Assembly (NCBI GenBank): GCA_946622415.1
Contig: CAMOPX010000011.1
Coordinates: forward strand, 1 to 55,152
Length of the DNA stretch: 55,152 nucleotides
Reading direction: 5' to 3'
From: an uncultured bacterium
GTDB lineage: Bacteria; Cyanobacteriota; Vampirovibrionia; Gastranaerophilales; Gastranaerophilaceae
In this document: piece after piece, positions 1-7,213 of the stretch
Layout: each line of letters starts with the position of its first letter
How positions within the stretch are numbered: the stretch's first letter is position 1
The notes under the pieces: model-generated
What the model was told of the DNA's origin: nothing
Database searches by the model: none
The model's input: only the letters and a program-made list of their open reading frames with translations
Made by a program: the position numbers and the translations under genes

Positions 1-145
1 TTTAAAATATTTTATCTATATATTGGATTGCTTCGTCACTTGCGTTCCTCGCAATGACGGGACGTTATTGTGCTTCCCATAGGATACTAATAACAAATTC
101 AGCATGACAATTGTTCAACATGCCAAACAAAAATTCAAAAAAATC
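1..145. repeat. Intergenic dispersed short repeats at the left edge
   Basis: No gene is visible here. The stretch carries GCTTCGTCACTTGCGTTCC followed by CTCGCAATGACGGG, and a fragment TTCAGCATGACA. The same words return at the right edge (54.8-55.15 kb), where CAGCATGAC recurs several times and the window ends in CATTGCGAGCC, the reverse complement style of the first word. These are short multi-copy intergenic repeats, not coding sequence. Their function is unknown. Confidence 0.6.
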
Positions 146-826
146 TCACTTTAATAAATCAGGGCGTCTTTTTTTGGTTCTTTTCAGGCTCTCTTTTTTC
201 CTGAATTCTTCAATCTCTTTATGATTCCCGTTTAACAACACTTCAGGTACAACCATACCCTCAAATTCTCTGGGTTTTGTATAATGCGGATATTCAAGCA
301 ATCCTTCCATCCCGTCAGAAAAACTATCGTTGTGGAATGAAGCCTCTTTACCCAAAAAATTTTCTATGTTTCTTGAAATAGAGTCAATAAGAATCAAGGC
401 GGGTAATTCTCCGCCTGTCAATACAAAATCACCGATTGAGATTTCTCTCGGTTTTAATCCCAATCTTATTCTTTCATCAAAACCCTCATAATGACCGCAG
501 AGGAGAATTATTTGTTCTTTTTTTGATAATTCGTCGGCTGTTTTTTGGTTGTATTTTTCGCCTTGGGGCGAAAGCATAATAAATTCATGATTTTCAAGTT
601 TTTCAATATCCCGATAACAATCAAAAATAGGCTGACACATCAAAACCATTCCGTCACCGCCGCCGTAGGGAGTATCATCAACTTTTTTGTGTTTATTTTT
701 GGTGTATTCTCTCGGGTTATGAACATTTACTTGAATTATATTGTTTTCTATTGCACGTTTTGCAATAGAGGATTGAAAATAACTTTCTATAAATTCAGGA
801 AATAAGGTGATTACATCATACCTCAT
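146..826 (-). CDS. trmD: tRNA (guanine-N1-)-methyltransferase TrmD
   Basis: This SPOUT-class enzyme methylates G37 next to the anticodon from S-adenosylmethionine, which prevents +1 frameshifting. The 226 residues match the family length. Visible family motifs are LFPEF near residue 8, the glycine-rich YGGGDGM at 54-60, GHYEGFDERI at 111-120 and the trefoil-knot segment IGDFVLTGGELPAL at 131-144, followed by EYPHYTKP. The first loop reads GGGDGM where most homologues have GGGPGM, a mild variant. The start codon overlaps the rimM stop by four bases, so the two genes are translationally coupled. The pair is usually found with rpsP and rplS, which are not seen here. Confidence 0.97.
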   Translation of the reverse strand: MRYDVITLFPEFIESYFQSSIAKRAIENNIIQVNVHNPREYTKNKHKKVDDTPYGGGDGMVLMCQPIFDCYRDIEKLENHEFIMLSPQGEKYNQKTADELSKKEQIILLCGHYEGFDERIRLGLKPREISIGDFVLTGGELPALILIDSISRNIENFLGKEASFHNDSFSDGMEGLLEYPHYTKPREFEGMVVPEVLLNGNHKEIEEFRKKESLKRTKKRRPDLLK

Positions 827-1335
827 GACAATAATCCTTCAATTGGTTTTATTATAATTTTTTTATTTTCAATATCTACAACGGGAAAAAATTCATCCAC
901 AAAAGGCACAATATCAATTTTCCCTATTGTATTTTTTATGTTCAATAAATCCGTTGAAGAATTATTTGAAATATCTGTCACTTCACCGATTTTTTCGTTA
1001 TTTTCGTTATATACAACACAGCCGATTAAATCTCTTATTAAAAATTCATTCTTATCCAGCTGTTCTTTTGCTTCTTTTGTTGAAATAAATATTCTCTGCC
1101 CTTTATATTTCAAAAGCTCATTTATATCATCAATTTCCGAAAATTTTATTATCGCAAAATTTTTGTGAAATCTAACTTTTTCTATTGTGAGCGTTCTTTT
1201 TGATTCATCATCCAATAAGAAAACCTTTTTTGCTGATTTAATATGATTTTCACTGCTGTAGCCGACTTTGGCTTCGCCCTTTATGCCGAAAAAATTGGTT
1301 ATTTTTCCTATGGAAATATAATCTTTATTGTTCAT
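823..1335 (-). CDS. rimM: Ribosome maturation factor RimM
   Basis: RimM assists maturation of the 30S head by binding ribosomal protein S19. The 170-residue protein has the N-terminal RimM beta-barrel (ISIGKITNFFGIKGEAKV, residues 7-24) and a C-terminal PRC-barrel beginning at LIGCVVYNENNEKIGEV. It ends in a typical KKIIIKPIEGLL. It overlaps trmD downstream by four bases (ATGA), the conserved rimM-trmD order. It is divergent from the zinc-ribbon gene at 1398, leaving about 60 bp for both promoters. Confidence 0.93.
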   Translation of the reverse strand: MNNKDYISIGKITNFFGIKGEAKVGYSSENHIKSAKKVFLLDDESKRTLTIEKVRFHKNFAIIKFSEIDDINELLKYKGQRIFISTKEAKEQLDKNEFLIRDLIGCVVYNENNEKIGEVTDISNNSSTDLLNIKNTIGKIDIVPFVDEFFPVVDIENKKIIIKPIEGLLS

Positions 1336-1397
1336 AAGAAAATTTTATCATGAAAATGTATGTTTGATTTTTAGAAAAAAATTGATAGAATTTAAGT

Positions 1398-1889
1398 ATG
1401 ACAGTACACGGATTAGTAAATTGCAAAAAATGCGGAACATTATTTTTTAAAACTTCGGGCAGAGAAATTTGCGACGAATGTTTTAAAAAAGAATTAGATA
1501 CAATTGATAACATAAAAGCAGTTATCCAAAAAAGTGAAGCGGATAAAATTCCTCTTGAAAATTTGCCCGCTATGACGGGGCTTGATTTGGATGAATTAAA
1601 AGATTTAATTGAAAGAGGCAGATTGTTTGCGGTTTTACCGAGAATTGCAATAAAATGCAGATTTTGCGGTATTGATTTAGCGGATGATGAAAAAACGGGA
1701 TTCACCTGCAAAAAATGTCTTATGAAGTTTTCTCCGAAAGTAAATGAGCTTCAAAAAAAAGGTATAGACATACATAAATACGAACAGGAAGCAAAAAACC
1801 TTAATAGGCGCCTTAGAGGGGGATACAGAACCAATAACACATCCGACGATTCAAGACGTTTTGGTTTTATTCAGAATTATGATTTATAA
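1398..1889 (+). CDS. YvyF-like zinc-ribbon/helical protein
   Basis: A 163-residue cytoplasmic protein. The N-terminus is a zinc ribbon (CKKCG at 9-13, CDECF at 25-29). A helical segment with the wording of an HTH follows (residues about 35-80, ending LKDLIERGRLFAV). A second zinc ribbon (CRFCG and CKKC, residues about 92-113) comes next, then a basic tail. The arrangement recalls the YvyF/TIGR03826 flagellar-operon protein of Firmicutes, but no flagellar genes are nearby, so a general regulatory or nucleic-acid role is only inferred. The 3' end overlaps the next gene by about ten bases, suggesting co-transcription. Confidence 0.7.
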   Translation: MTVHGLVNCKKCGTLFFKTSGREICDECFKKELDTIDNIKAVIQKSEADKIPLENLPAMTGLDLDELKDLIERGRLFAVLPRIAIKCRFCGIDLADDEKTGFTCKKCLMKFSPKVNELQKKGIDIHKYEQEAKNLNRRLRGGYRTNNTSDDSRRFGFIQNYDL

Positions 1890-2181
1890 AAAATTATTCG
1901 TATTATTTGTTTTTTTGTTATTCGGGTTTTCATTTGCCAAAGCCGAGTTTGGCGAATACAAATATTCTAAATATATGGGTATTCAACAACAAATGAATAA
2001 CAGACGTGCTGCTGCAAGATTAATCGAAGCAAGAAGAAATTCGGACCCGACCCGCAATATCAGGTATCCGAATGCCTATAACCAATATCCGAATATACAA
2101 AGAACAAACTACAACAGAATAAATGCTTATCAAAGATATTCACCTGCGTATTATCAAAGAGCTTATAGAAACAGTCGGTAA
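1879..2181 (+). CDS. Small secreted Tyr/Asn/Arg-rich protein
   Basis: The start at 1879 gives about 100 residues opening with MIYKKLFVLFVFLLFGFSF, a lysine-led hydrophobic signal peptide with likely cleavage after AKA. An in-frame ATG 18 bases upstream would only add residues before the signal. The mature part is basic and rich in Tyr, Asn and Arg, with repeated NAYN, NRINAYQRY and YQRAYRNS wording and no catalytic motif. It is probably a secreted or envelope protein of unknown role. It overlaps the zinc-ribbon gene and is followed at once by a strong terminator. Confidence 0.7.
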   Translation: MIYKKLFVLFVFLLFGFSFAKAEFGEYKYSKYMGIQQQMNNRRAAARLIEARRNSDPTRNIRYPNAYNQYPNIQRTNYNRINAYQRYSPAYYQRAYRNSR

Positions 2182-2217
2182 AAAATCCGCCCTTTATTTT
2201 AGAGCGGATTTTTTTGC
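2181..2217 (+). terminator. Rho-independent terminator
   Basis: The inverted repeat AAATCCGC...GCGGATTT is followed by a run of T, directly after the stop codon of the secreted-protein gene. It closes the 1398-2181 transcription unit and separates it from the convergent zinc-ribbon gene. Confidence 0.85.
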
Positions 2218-2231
2218 ATTTGTTTTTGATT

Positions 2232-2510
2232 TTAAGCTTGTTGTTCTTCTTGTCTTTTTTTATAGCATTCTTTGCAGAAGATTTCTTTTCCTTCTATAGG
2301 TTTAAACGGAACTTTTGTGCTTGCTCCGCATGCTGAACATACTGCATCATACATTTTTCTTCTGGAATTTTTGCGTCTGATTTTTCTGCATTCGGGACAT
2401 CTTTTCGGAACATTAACTAAACCTTTTTGCGCATAGAATTCTTGTTCACCTGCAGTAAAGACGAATTCTTTTCCGCAATCTTCGCACACAAGATTTTGAT
2501 CTTCGTACAT
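2232..2510 (-). CDS. CxxC-x17-CxxC zinc-ribbon protein
   Basis: A 92-residue protein with two zinc-binding modules. The N-terminal probable zinc-ribbon (LVCEDCGKEFVFTAGEQEF, then CPECR) matches the zf-trcl/PF13451 type. The C-terminal module has CSAC and CKEC separated by exactly 17 residues, the signature of the CxxC-x17-CxxC family. An AAGGAGAG ribosome-binding site lies just upstream. The 5' region contains a perfect CACCGGTG palindrome (2543-2550), a possible operator. Such proteins occur in cyanobacteria, Dehalococcoidia and Patescibacteria; their role is unknown, but nucleic-acid binding is plausible. Confidence 0.85.
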   Translation of the reverse strand: MYEDQNLVCEDCGKEFVFTAGEQEFYAQKGLVNVPKRCPECRKIRRKNSRRKMYDAVCSACGASTKVPFKPIEGKEIFCKECYKKRQEEQQA

Positions 2511-2640
2511 TTTTCTCTCCTTGTTTTTAAATATAATCTGTTCACCGGTGCGAAAATTTTTTAATTGTTCTTAAATAATTCCCTGCACATCCAGTTATTT
2601 TTTATATTTTATAACTTTTTTAGTTTTTTGTAAATAATTT

Positions 2641-3996
2641 TTATTTCAGGCATTTATACACTTCATTCAATGAAGAAGGAACCGTGAAGATAAGCATTTC
2701 TTCGTTTTTTTCCAATGCCCAATAGCAAGAATTGATTGAGTATTTAATTTGGTTATCCATGGTAATCAATGAAGGATTAACTCCCGCATATTTTAATCTT
2801 AATGCCATATCATCAAAACGTTTTCCTGTCACATAGACTCTGTTTTCATAATTTTCAAGACAACTTAAATTTGCATCCCAAATCCAGCTTGTATCCTCAC
2901 CATCTGCATAATCGGAATCAAAAACAAAGAGCAGTTTTTTATTTTTTGAACCATGGACTTCCAAAATTGCTTCCGATAACGAGGTCGGATTTTTTATTAT
3001 TTTGATTTTTATTTTTTTGTTTTTATATTCAATAATTTCATCACGTCCCCTCAGATGCTTATAATTATCAAAGGCCTCTGAGATTGTTTTTCTGTCTATT
3101 TTTAATAACATAGAAACGGCGATAGCGGAAAGGGCATTATAGGCATTATAAATTCCGCCCAAGGGAAGCTTGAATACCATTTTTTTGTCGTTATAAAGCA
3201 CCTCCATAAATGAATAATCACTGAATACTTTAATATTTGCCATCATATCGGGTTTTGGACGTCTAAAGCCGCATTCACAGTAATAATCACCCAAATGAGA
3301 ATAGAATCTTTTTTTGTATTGAAGATTACAGCCGCATCTCGGGCATTTTATTATATCTGTTTTTTGAATTAATTTTTCTTTGTTATCGTATAATTCCGCA
3401 TCATTTATGCCGTAGAAAAATTTGCTTCTTTTTTTGCCGATAATAATATCGTCTTTGATTTCGTCAATTTCAAAAAACATAGGGTCATCTGCATTAATAA
3501 CGAGATTTAATTTTGAATTCAAAATGATTGCATCCTGCAATTTTTTCTTTTTTTCATATACGGAAGCAAAATCCGTCTGAGAAGAAAAAATATTTCCCAA
3601 TACAAGGTAATCAAAATTCATTAAATTAAAATTTTTGATTAATTCATTGTCGTTACAAACAACATTTAAGATATTGCTTTTTTCATCTTCGCTTTTTGAA
3701 TTTCCGAATAAAACAGAAGTTGTTATGGGATGAATTTTTCCGTCTAAAGTAAAATTGGTAATAAAATCCGAATTATTTGCTTCTAAAATATTATTCAGGA
3801 TATTCGCAGAGGTTCTTTTCCCGTTTGTTGACGAGAAGATAATTCTTTCTTTGTCTAAATATTTTTGGACGGCAGAAGAAATTCTGGGGTAATTGTTATC
3901 TAAAAATGTATCTATATCGATACTTTCATTCAAACCCATTTTTTCTAATAATAAATATATTTTTTCTGTTAAGTTAATGATGGTTTTATAATTCAT
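2641..3996 (-). CDS. murT: MurT-like Mur ligase (lipid II isoglutaminyl synthase subunit)
   Basis: A 451-residue Mur-ligase homologue of the MurT type, which with GatD amidates the D-Glu of lipid II. The family shows in the P-loop region TNGKRTSAN at 57-65, the MurT-specific four-cysteine zinc ribbon inserted in the ATPase domain (CPRCG...CECGFRRP, about 217-245), and the C-terminal DUF1727 domain with DYADGEDTSWIWDAN (about 360). The last contains the aspartate that completes the GatD active site. The P-loop is unusual: GKRT replaces the normal GKTT. No GatD glutaminase is encoded in this window, whereas the two genes are normally adjacent. The C-terminus ends LNEVYKCLK. An intact MurT is likely; complex formation is inferred. 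Confidence 0.85.
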   Translation of the reverse strand: MNYKTIINLTEKIYLLLEKMGLNESIDIDTFLDNNYPRISSAVQKYLDKERIIFSSTNGKRTSANILNNILEANNSDFITNFTLDGKIHPITTSVLFGNSKSEDEKSNILNVVCNDNELIKNFNLMNFDYLVLGNIFSSQTDFASVYEKKKKLQDAIILNSKLNLVINADDPMFFEIDEIKDDIIIGKKRSKFFYGINDAELYDNKEKLIQKTDIIKCPRCGCNLQYKKRFYSHLGDYYCECGFRRPKPDMMANIKVFSDYSFMEVLYNDKKMVFKLPLGGIYNAYNALSAIAVSMLLKIDRKTISEAFDNYKHLRGRDEIIEYKNKKIKIKIIKNPTSLSEAILEVHGSKNKKLLFVFDSDYADGEDTSWIWDANLSCLENYENRVYVTGKRFDDMALRLKYAGVNPSLITMDNQIKYSINSCYWALEKNEEMLIFTVPSSLNEVYKCLK

Positions 3997-4045
3997 TATT
4001 CCCTTAAATCGTATATTTCTTATAGAATTTTTTCGATAAATATAT

Positions 4046-4057
4046 TATAATACATTA
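4046..4057 (+). promoter_or_regulatory. -10 box placed for a leaderless start
   Basis: A consensus TATAAT lies at 4046-4051, seven bases before the ATG at 4058. No Shine-Dalgarno precedes that ATG, so transcription would begin at or next to the start codon and the mRNA would be leaderless. The -35 region is weak. Confidence 0.4.
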
Positions 4058-4459
4058 ATGATAATTTTAAATTGTGTCAGTTTAATAATTTTAATAATTT
4101 TTGAGATAGTTTTAACGGTATTTTGTGTTAAAAAACTCATAAATGCAGATACTAACGTTCAAAAACTAAGCCAAAATCTTTCCGTTGCAGGAAGCACTAT
4201 ATTAGCAATTTTTTATAAAACAAAAGACATTGTTTTTAAAACAAACAAATTTGTTTCAATTTTGACAAGCAAAAAACTTTTAAGAATCCATACTATTTTA
4301 AAATACACTTTAAATATAGCAGAAATTTATTTTCTTATAAGAACACTTGATTTTTCAAAAGGCTCAAAAAAATTGACCTTCAAAAATATAAAAAAGCTTC
4401 TTTTTACGGAAGCCGCAAAAAAACTCATTTTCAAAGCAATAAATTTTGTTTGCCATTGA
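4058..4459 (+). CDS. Hypothetical protein with N-terminal membrane anchor
   Basis: A 133-residue protein of no recognised family. Residues 4-25 are strongly hydrophobic and predict one membrane anchor. The rest is Lys/Phe/Leu-rich and helical, with a second moderately hydrophobic stretch (TLNIAEIYFLI). The last ten codons, the stop codon and the next few bases (4427-4469) are repeated almost perfectly at 4762-4803, on the far side of structured element A. The start was chosen at the first ATG after the promoter; there is no clear ribosome-binding site. Confidence 0.6.
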   Translation: MIILNCVSLIILIIFEIVLTVFCVKKLINADTNVQKLSQNLSVAGSTILAIFYKTKDIVFKTNKFVSILTSKKLLRIHTILKYTLNIAEIYFLIRTLDFSKGSKKLTFKNIKKLLFTEAAKKLIFKAINFVCH

Positions 4460-4803
4460 TGTTTTTTAAGGTTGAGCAAGACTTGTTTCAAAAGTACAAT
4501 AAATAAAAATAAGATATGGTTGAGTATTTTTTAGCTGCCGAAGCTTACTCAAATCTCGCGCATTAACGTAGCGAATATTTGTTGAATCTTCGTTAAAAAA
4601 CTGTGTTGTTTGAGGGATGAAATTCCGAGTTCACAGTTTTAGAAAATTAAAAGATTACAAACAAATAATGAGCGAAGTGAAGCGCGGGGAGTTTCTTTCC
4701 TGCCCCTTTCTTTTGTCGAAAAGAAAGGGGCAAATACTATAAATCAAAATATAGTTACTTTATTTTCAAAGCAATAAATTTTGTTTGTCATTGATGTTTT
4801 TAA
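4427..4803. mobile_element. Structured repeat element A (family 3) bounded by 43-bp direct repeats of the upstream gene end
   Basis: Left direct repeat 4427-4469 and right direct repeat 4762-4803 differ by one base plus one T in a T-run, and both include the stop region of the 133-residue gene. The roughly 290-bp interior has an outer pairing CGCGC (about 4556) with GCGCG (about 4682). Inside it are a stem AAACTGTG/CACAGTTT enclosing TGTTTGAG and CGAGTT around a GGGAT-GAA-ATTCC hairpin, the conserved word GGGGAGTTTCTTTCCTG, and a terminal hairpin GCCCCTTTCTTTT...AAAAGAAAGGGGC. There is no open reading frame. Element B at 46.9 kb has the same plan with compensated stems. It covers most of the gene-free stretch 4460-4928. 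Confidence 0.75.
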
Positions 4804-4813
4804 ACAGAATTTT

Positions 4814-5341
4814 GGCAGACTAAAATCTACCCTGTTATTACTCTCATCACATCTTACTTGACACTTAATTTTTATATTCTACACTTGTAAAAAGGTTGTG
4901 TATTTTTATTTAAAAGGAGAATATATTAATGTCTGTAGCTATATCACCTATATCACCTGTATCACATCATCTAAATGTCAGCCATAGTGATAATTTTTAT
5001 GAAAATGCAGCCAGACTTCAAGGTTACCCTGAAAATCAAGCTTTTATTAATCCGGCCTATGTTGAATCCGACGAATTTTACGATAAAGGCGTACGTGAAA
5101 TTACGATGATAGATGGTAAAAAATTTTATTTTGAGTCCAGCGTTGCAGAGCAAGCAAGTTCGCAATATGGGAAAGCACCTGAAAACGAAGAACCTGATTC
5201 AGATATTATGTATATGCAACTCGGCTCGAACGGTTGGACTATTACTACAGTCAATGGACAAGAAAGACAGACCGATAAGAATGAGGTAGGAGAAATTATT
5301 AATTATACCGCATAAGTGTGTAGAGTAAATTTTAGTCTGCC
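4814..5341. mobile_element. 528-bp cassette with inverted-repeat ends
   Basis: GGCAGACTAAAAT at 4814-4826 recurs inverted as ATTTTAGTCTGCC at 5329-5341. Allowing one mismatch, the match extends to 17 bases inward. The ends enclose exactly one gene (4929-5315) and about 100 bp of leader. The right end stops one base before the hisS stop codon. No transposase is encoded and no clear target duplication is seen, so this is either a non-autonomous MITE-like cassette or a paired regulatory or terminator site. Confidence 0.45.
4929..5315 (+). CDS. Hypothetical protein in an inverted-repeat cassette
   Basis: A 128-residue acidic soluble protein, not recognised. It begins with a low-complexity SPISPVSHH segment and has no signal peptide or membrane segment. 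A C-terminal region (MYMQLGSNGWTITTVNG) reads like beta strands. AAAAGGAGAATATATTAATG provides a strong ribosome-binding site. A TTGACA box occurs at 4858-4863 without a well-spaced -10. The gene sits alone between the inverted repeats at 4814 and 5341, so it may be the passenger of a small cassette. Confidence 0.6.
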   Translation: MSVAISPISPVSHHLNVSHSDNFYENAARLQGYPENQAFINPAYVESDEFYDKGVREITMIDGKKFYFESSVAEQASSQYGKAPENEEPDSDIMYMQLGSNGWTITTVNGQERQTDKNEVGEIINYTA

Positions 5342-5342
5342 A

Positions 5343-6575
5343 TTACAGCATTTCAAAATCAAAAACCTTATTTTGTTCTGATGTATTAAGGTCTTTTACA
5401 CTGTAAAATCCCTGATTTATTTCATCTTCACCGAGAATTAAGGCTTTATTTGCCACTTTTGAAGCTTTTTCAAGTTGTTTTGTAAATTTTTTATTTTGAG
5501 TGCAATAGTCGGCTGTTTTTCCGTTTCTTCTTAATTTTTGAGCCAGCTTCATGGCTTCAATTGTATTATTAGATACAATATAATAATCTATTTTTTGGGG
5601 CTCGATTTTTTCCATTAAAGAAGCCAACCTTTCAACCCCCATTGCAAAACCGATAGCAGGTGTAGGTTGTCCACCCAGCATTTCCACTAAACCATCATAC
5701 CTTCCGCCGCCACAAACAGCACTTTGAGAACCTAATAAATTGGATTTTATTTCAAAAACAGTACGGTTATAATAGTCCAACCCTCTAACAAGAAGTTTGT
5801 TTTTAGAATATTTTATATTCAAATTATCAAGATAAGAGGTCAGTTTATCAAAGTGGTCTTTACATTCTTCGCAAACATAATCTCCAAAGATAACTTTCTT
5901 CACTTCTTCTTTTTCAAATATTTTTTGGCAGTTTTCGTTTTTGCAATCCAAAATACGGAGCGGATTTTTTTCAAATCTCATTTTACAATCGTCACAAAGC
6001 TCTTCCAAATAAGGTTCAAGCACTTTTTTAATAGAAGTTTTATAATCATCTTTGCAGTTTTTACAGCCGAGTGAATTTAATTCAACCTCTAAATCATTAA
6101 GTCCCAAGGATTTTAACAATTCAACCGCCGTCATAATAACTTCTGCATCTGCCGCAGCATCTGCCACCCCGAACATTTCCACCCCTACCTGATGAAATTG
6201 GCGCTGTCTGCCCGCTTGCGGCCTCTCATATCTGAACATGGGCCCAAAGTACCAGAATTTTTGCGGAGGAGATTGTCTTTGTATATTGTGCTCAATATAA
6301 CTTCTGACCACACCTGCCGTATTTTCGGGTCTTAAAGTAATTGAGGTTTCATCCTTGTTTATTCCACCGACACAAAACGTGTACATTTCTTTGTTTACTA
6401 TATCGGTTGAATCTCCGACACCTCTGTTAAACAGTTCCGTTGCTTCAAAAATCGGGGTTTGGATTCTGTTAAAACATGCGTTTTGAAACACTTCTTTTGC
6501 CGAATTTTCAATTTTTTGCCATATTAAAATTTCGTCACCCAATATATCTTTTGTACCACGTTGCGCTTTTATCAT
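5343..6575 (-). CDS. hisS: Histidyl-tRNA synthetase
   Basis: Class II aminoacyl-tRNA synthetase that charges tRNA-His. The start at 6575 (MIKAQRGTKDILGDE) is preferred over an upstream ATG at 6608 because AAGGAAAA lies just before it and homologues begin there; the protein is then 410 residues. Visible are the motif 1 region (RIQTPIFE), motif 2 with GRQRQFHQVGVEMFG, the HisA motif LVRGLDYYNRTVFE, GGGRYDGL and motif 3 AIGFAMGVERL. The C-terminal anticodon-binding domain starts at DYYIVSNN. An inserted cysteine-containing segment (CKNCK, CDDC, CKNENCQ, CEEC) resembles a zinc site found in some bacterial HisRS. The gene is monocistronic and divergent from sua5. Confidence 0.96.
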   Translation of the reverse strand: MIKAQRGTKDILGDEILIWQKIENSAKEVFQNACFNRIQTPIFEATELFNRGVGDSTDIVNKEMYTFCVGGINKDETSITLRPENTAGVVRSYIEHNIQRQSPPQKFWYFGPMFRYERPQAGRQRQFHQVGVEMFGVADAAADAEVIMTAVELLKSLGLNDLEVELNSLGCKNCKDDYKTSIKKVLEPYLEELCDDCKMRFEKNPLRILDCKNENCQKIFEKEEVKKVIFGDYVCEECKDHFDKLTSYLDNLNIKYSKNKLLVRGLDYYNRTVFEIKSNLLGSQSAVCGGGRYDGLVEMLGGQPTPAIGFAMGVERLASLMEKIEPQKIDYYIVSNNTIEAMKLAQKLRRNGKTADYCTQNKKFTKQLEKASKVANKALILGEDEINQGFYSVKDLNTSEQNKVFDFEML

Positions 6576-6658
6576 AATTTTTCCTTGTTTTTGCTTCTTT
6601 ATATTCATTTTACTATAAACAAATTCGTTATATAATAAAATACAAAAAAGGAAGCTTT

Positions 6659-7213
6659 ATGAATCTGAAAAAAGGTGAGGTTCTGGCGTTTTCGACAGAT
6701 ACTGTATGGGGCTTCGGGTGTTTGCCCGAAGATGAAGAAGCTGTTCAAAATATTTATAAAATTAAAAATCGCGATTCAAAAAAACCGCTTATTTTAATGA
6801 GCAATAGTTTTGAAGCGTTAAAAAAATATGTAAAATCCATTCCAAATTACGCTTATGAATTAATCGAAAAATATTTACCGGGCGGGCTCACTCTTATTTT
6901 TGAAAAATCTCCTTTGTGTCCCGATTTTGTTACATCATATCAAAATACAGTCGGCATAAGGATTCCCGATAGCGAGGATTTTAGAATACTAACGGAAAAT
7001 ATTAAAGGAAACGTTCTTGCAACAACCTCATGCAACGTTACAAACGAAGCCCCTGTCGAAAATTACATTCAGGCAAAAGAAAAATTTGAAAATTCGGCAA
7101 CAATAATAAAACCGATAAATGACATCATTCACGAAAATAAACCCTCAACCGTGATTTTATGCAACAAAGAAGGATATAAGATTTTAAGACAAGGAAGTGT
7201 GAAATTAGTTTAA
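6659..7213 (+). CDS. tsaC: L-threonylcarbamoyladenylate synthase (Sua5/YciO/YrdC family)
   Basis: It makes threonylcarbamoyl-AMP from threonine, bicarbonate and ATP, the activated donor for t6A at position 37 of ANN-decoding tRNAs. The 184 residues are a bare YrdC domain without the C-terminal Sua5 domain. Family motifs are the N-terminal TDTVWGFGC, YKIKNRDSKKPL near residue 40, LPGGLTLIFE and NTVGIRIPD. A ribosome-binding site AAGGAAG precedes the ATG. The stop codon overlaps the ATG of mtaB (TAATG), coupling t6A synthesis to its methylthiolation. Confidence 0.93.
   Translation: MNLKKGEVLAFSTDTVWGFGCLPEDEEAVQNIYKIKNRDSKKPLILMSNSFEALKKYVKSIPNYAYELIEKYLPGGLTLIFEKSPLCPDFVTSYQNTVGIRIPDSEDFRILTENIKGNVLATTSCNVTNEAPVENYIQAKEKFENSATIIKPINDIIHENKPSTVILCNKEGYKILRQGSVKLV

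Noticed and set aside
1325-1711. 128-residue minus-strand ORF overlapping the zinc-ribbon gene
   Set aside because: It is antisense to a protein with conserved CxxC motifs and overlaps the rimM start; no signals support it.
4470-4761. Insertion sequence with a transposase
   Set aside because: No open reading frame of useful length on either strand within elements A or B.
4814-5341. Inverted repeats as an ordinary terminator hairpin
   Set aside because: The arms are over 500 bp apart and enclose a whole gene, too far for a terminator.
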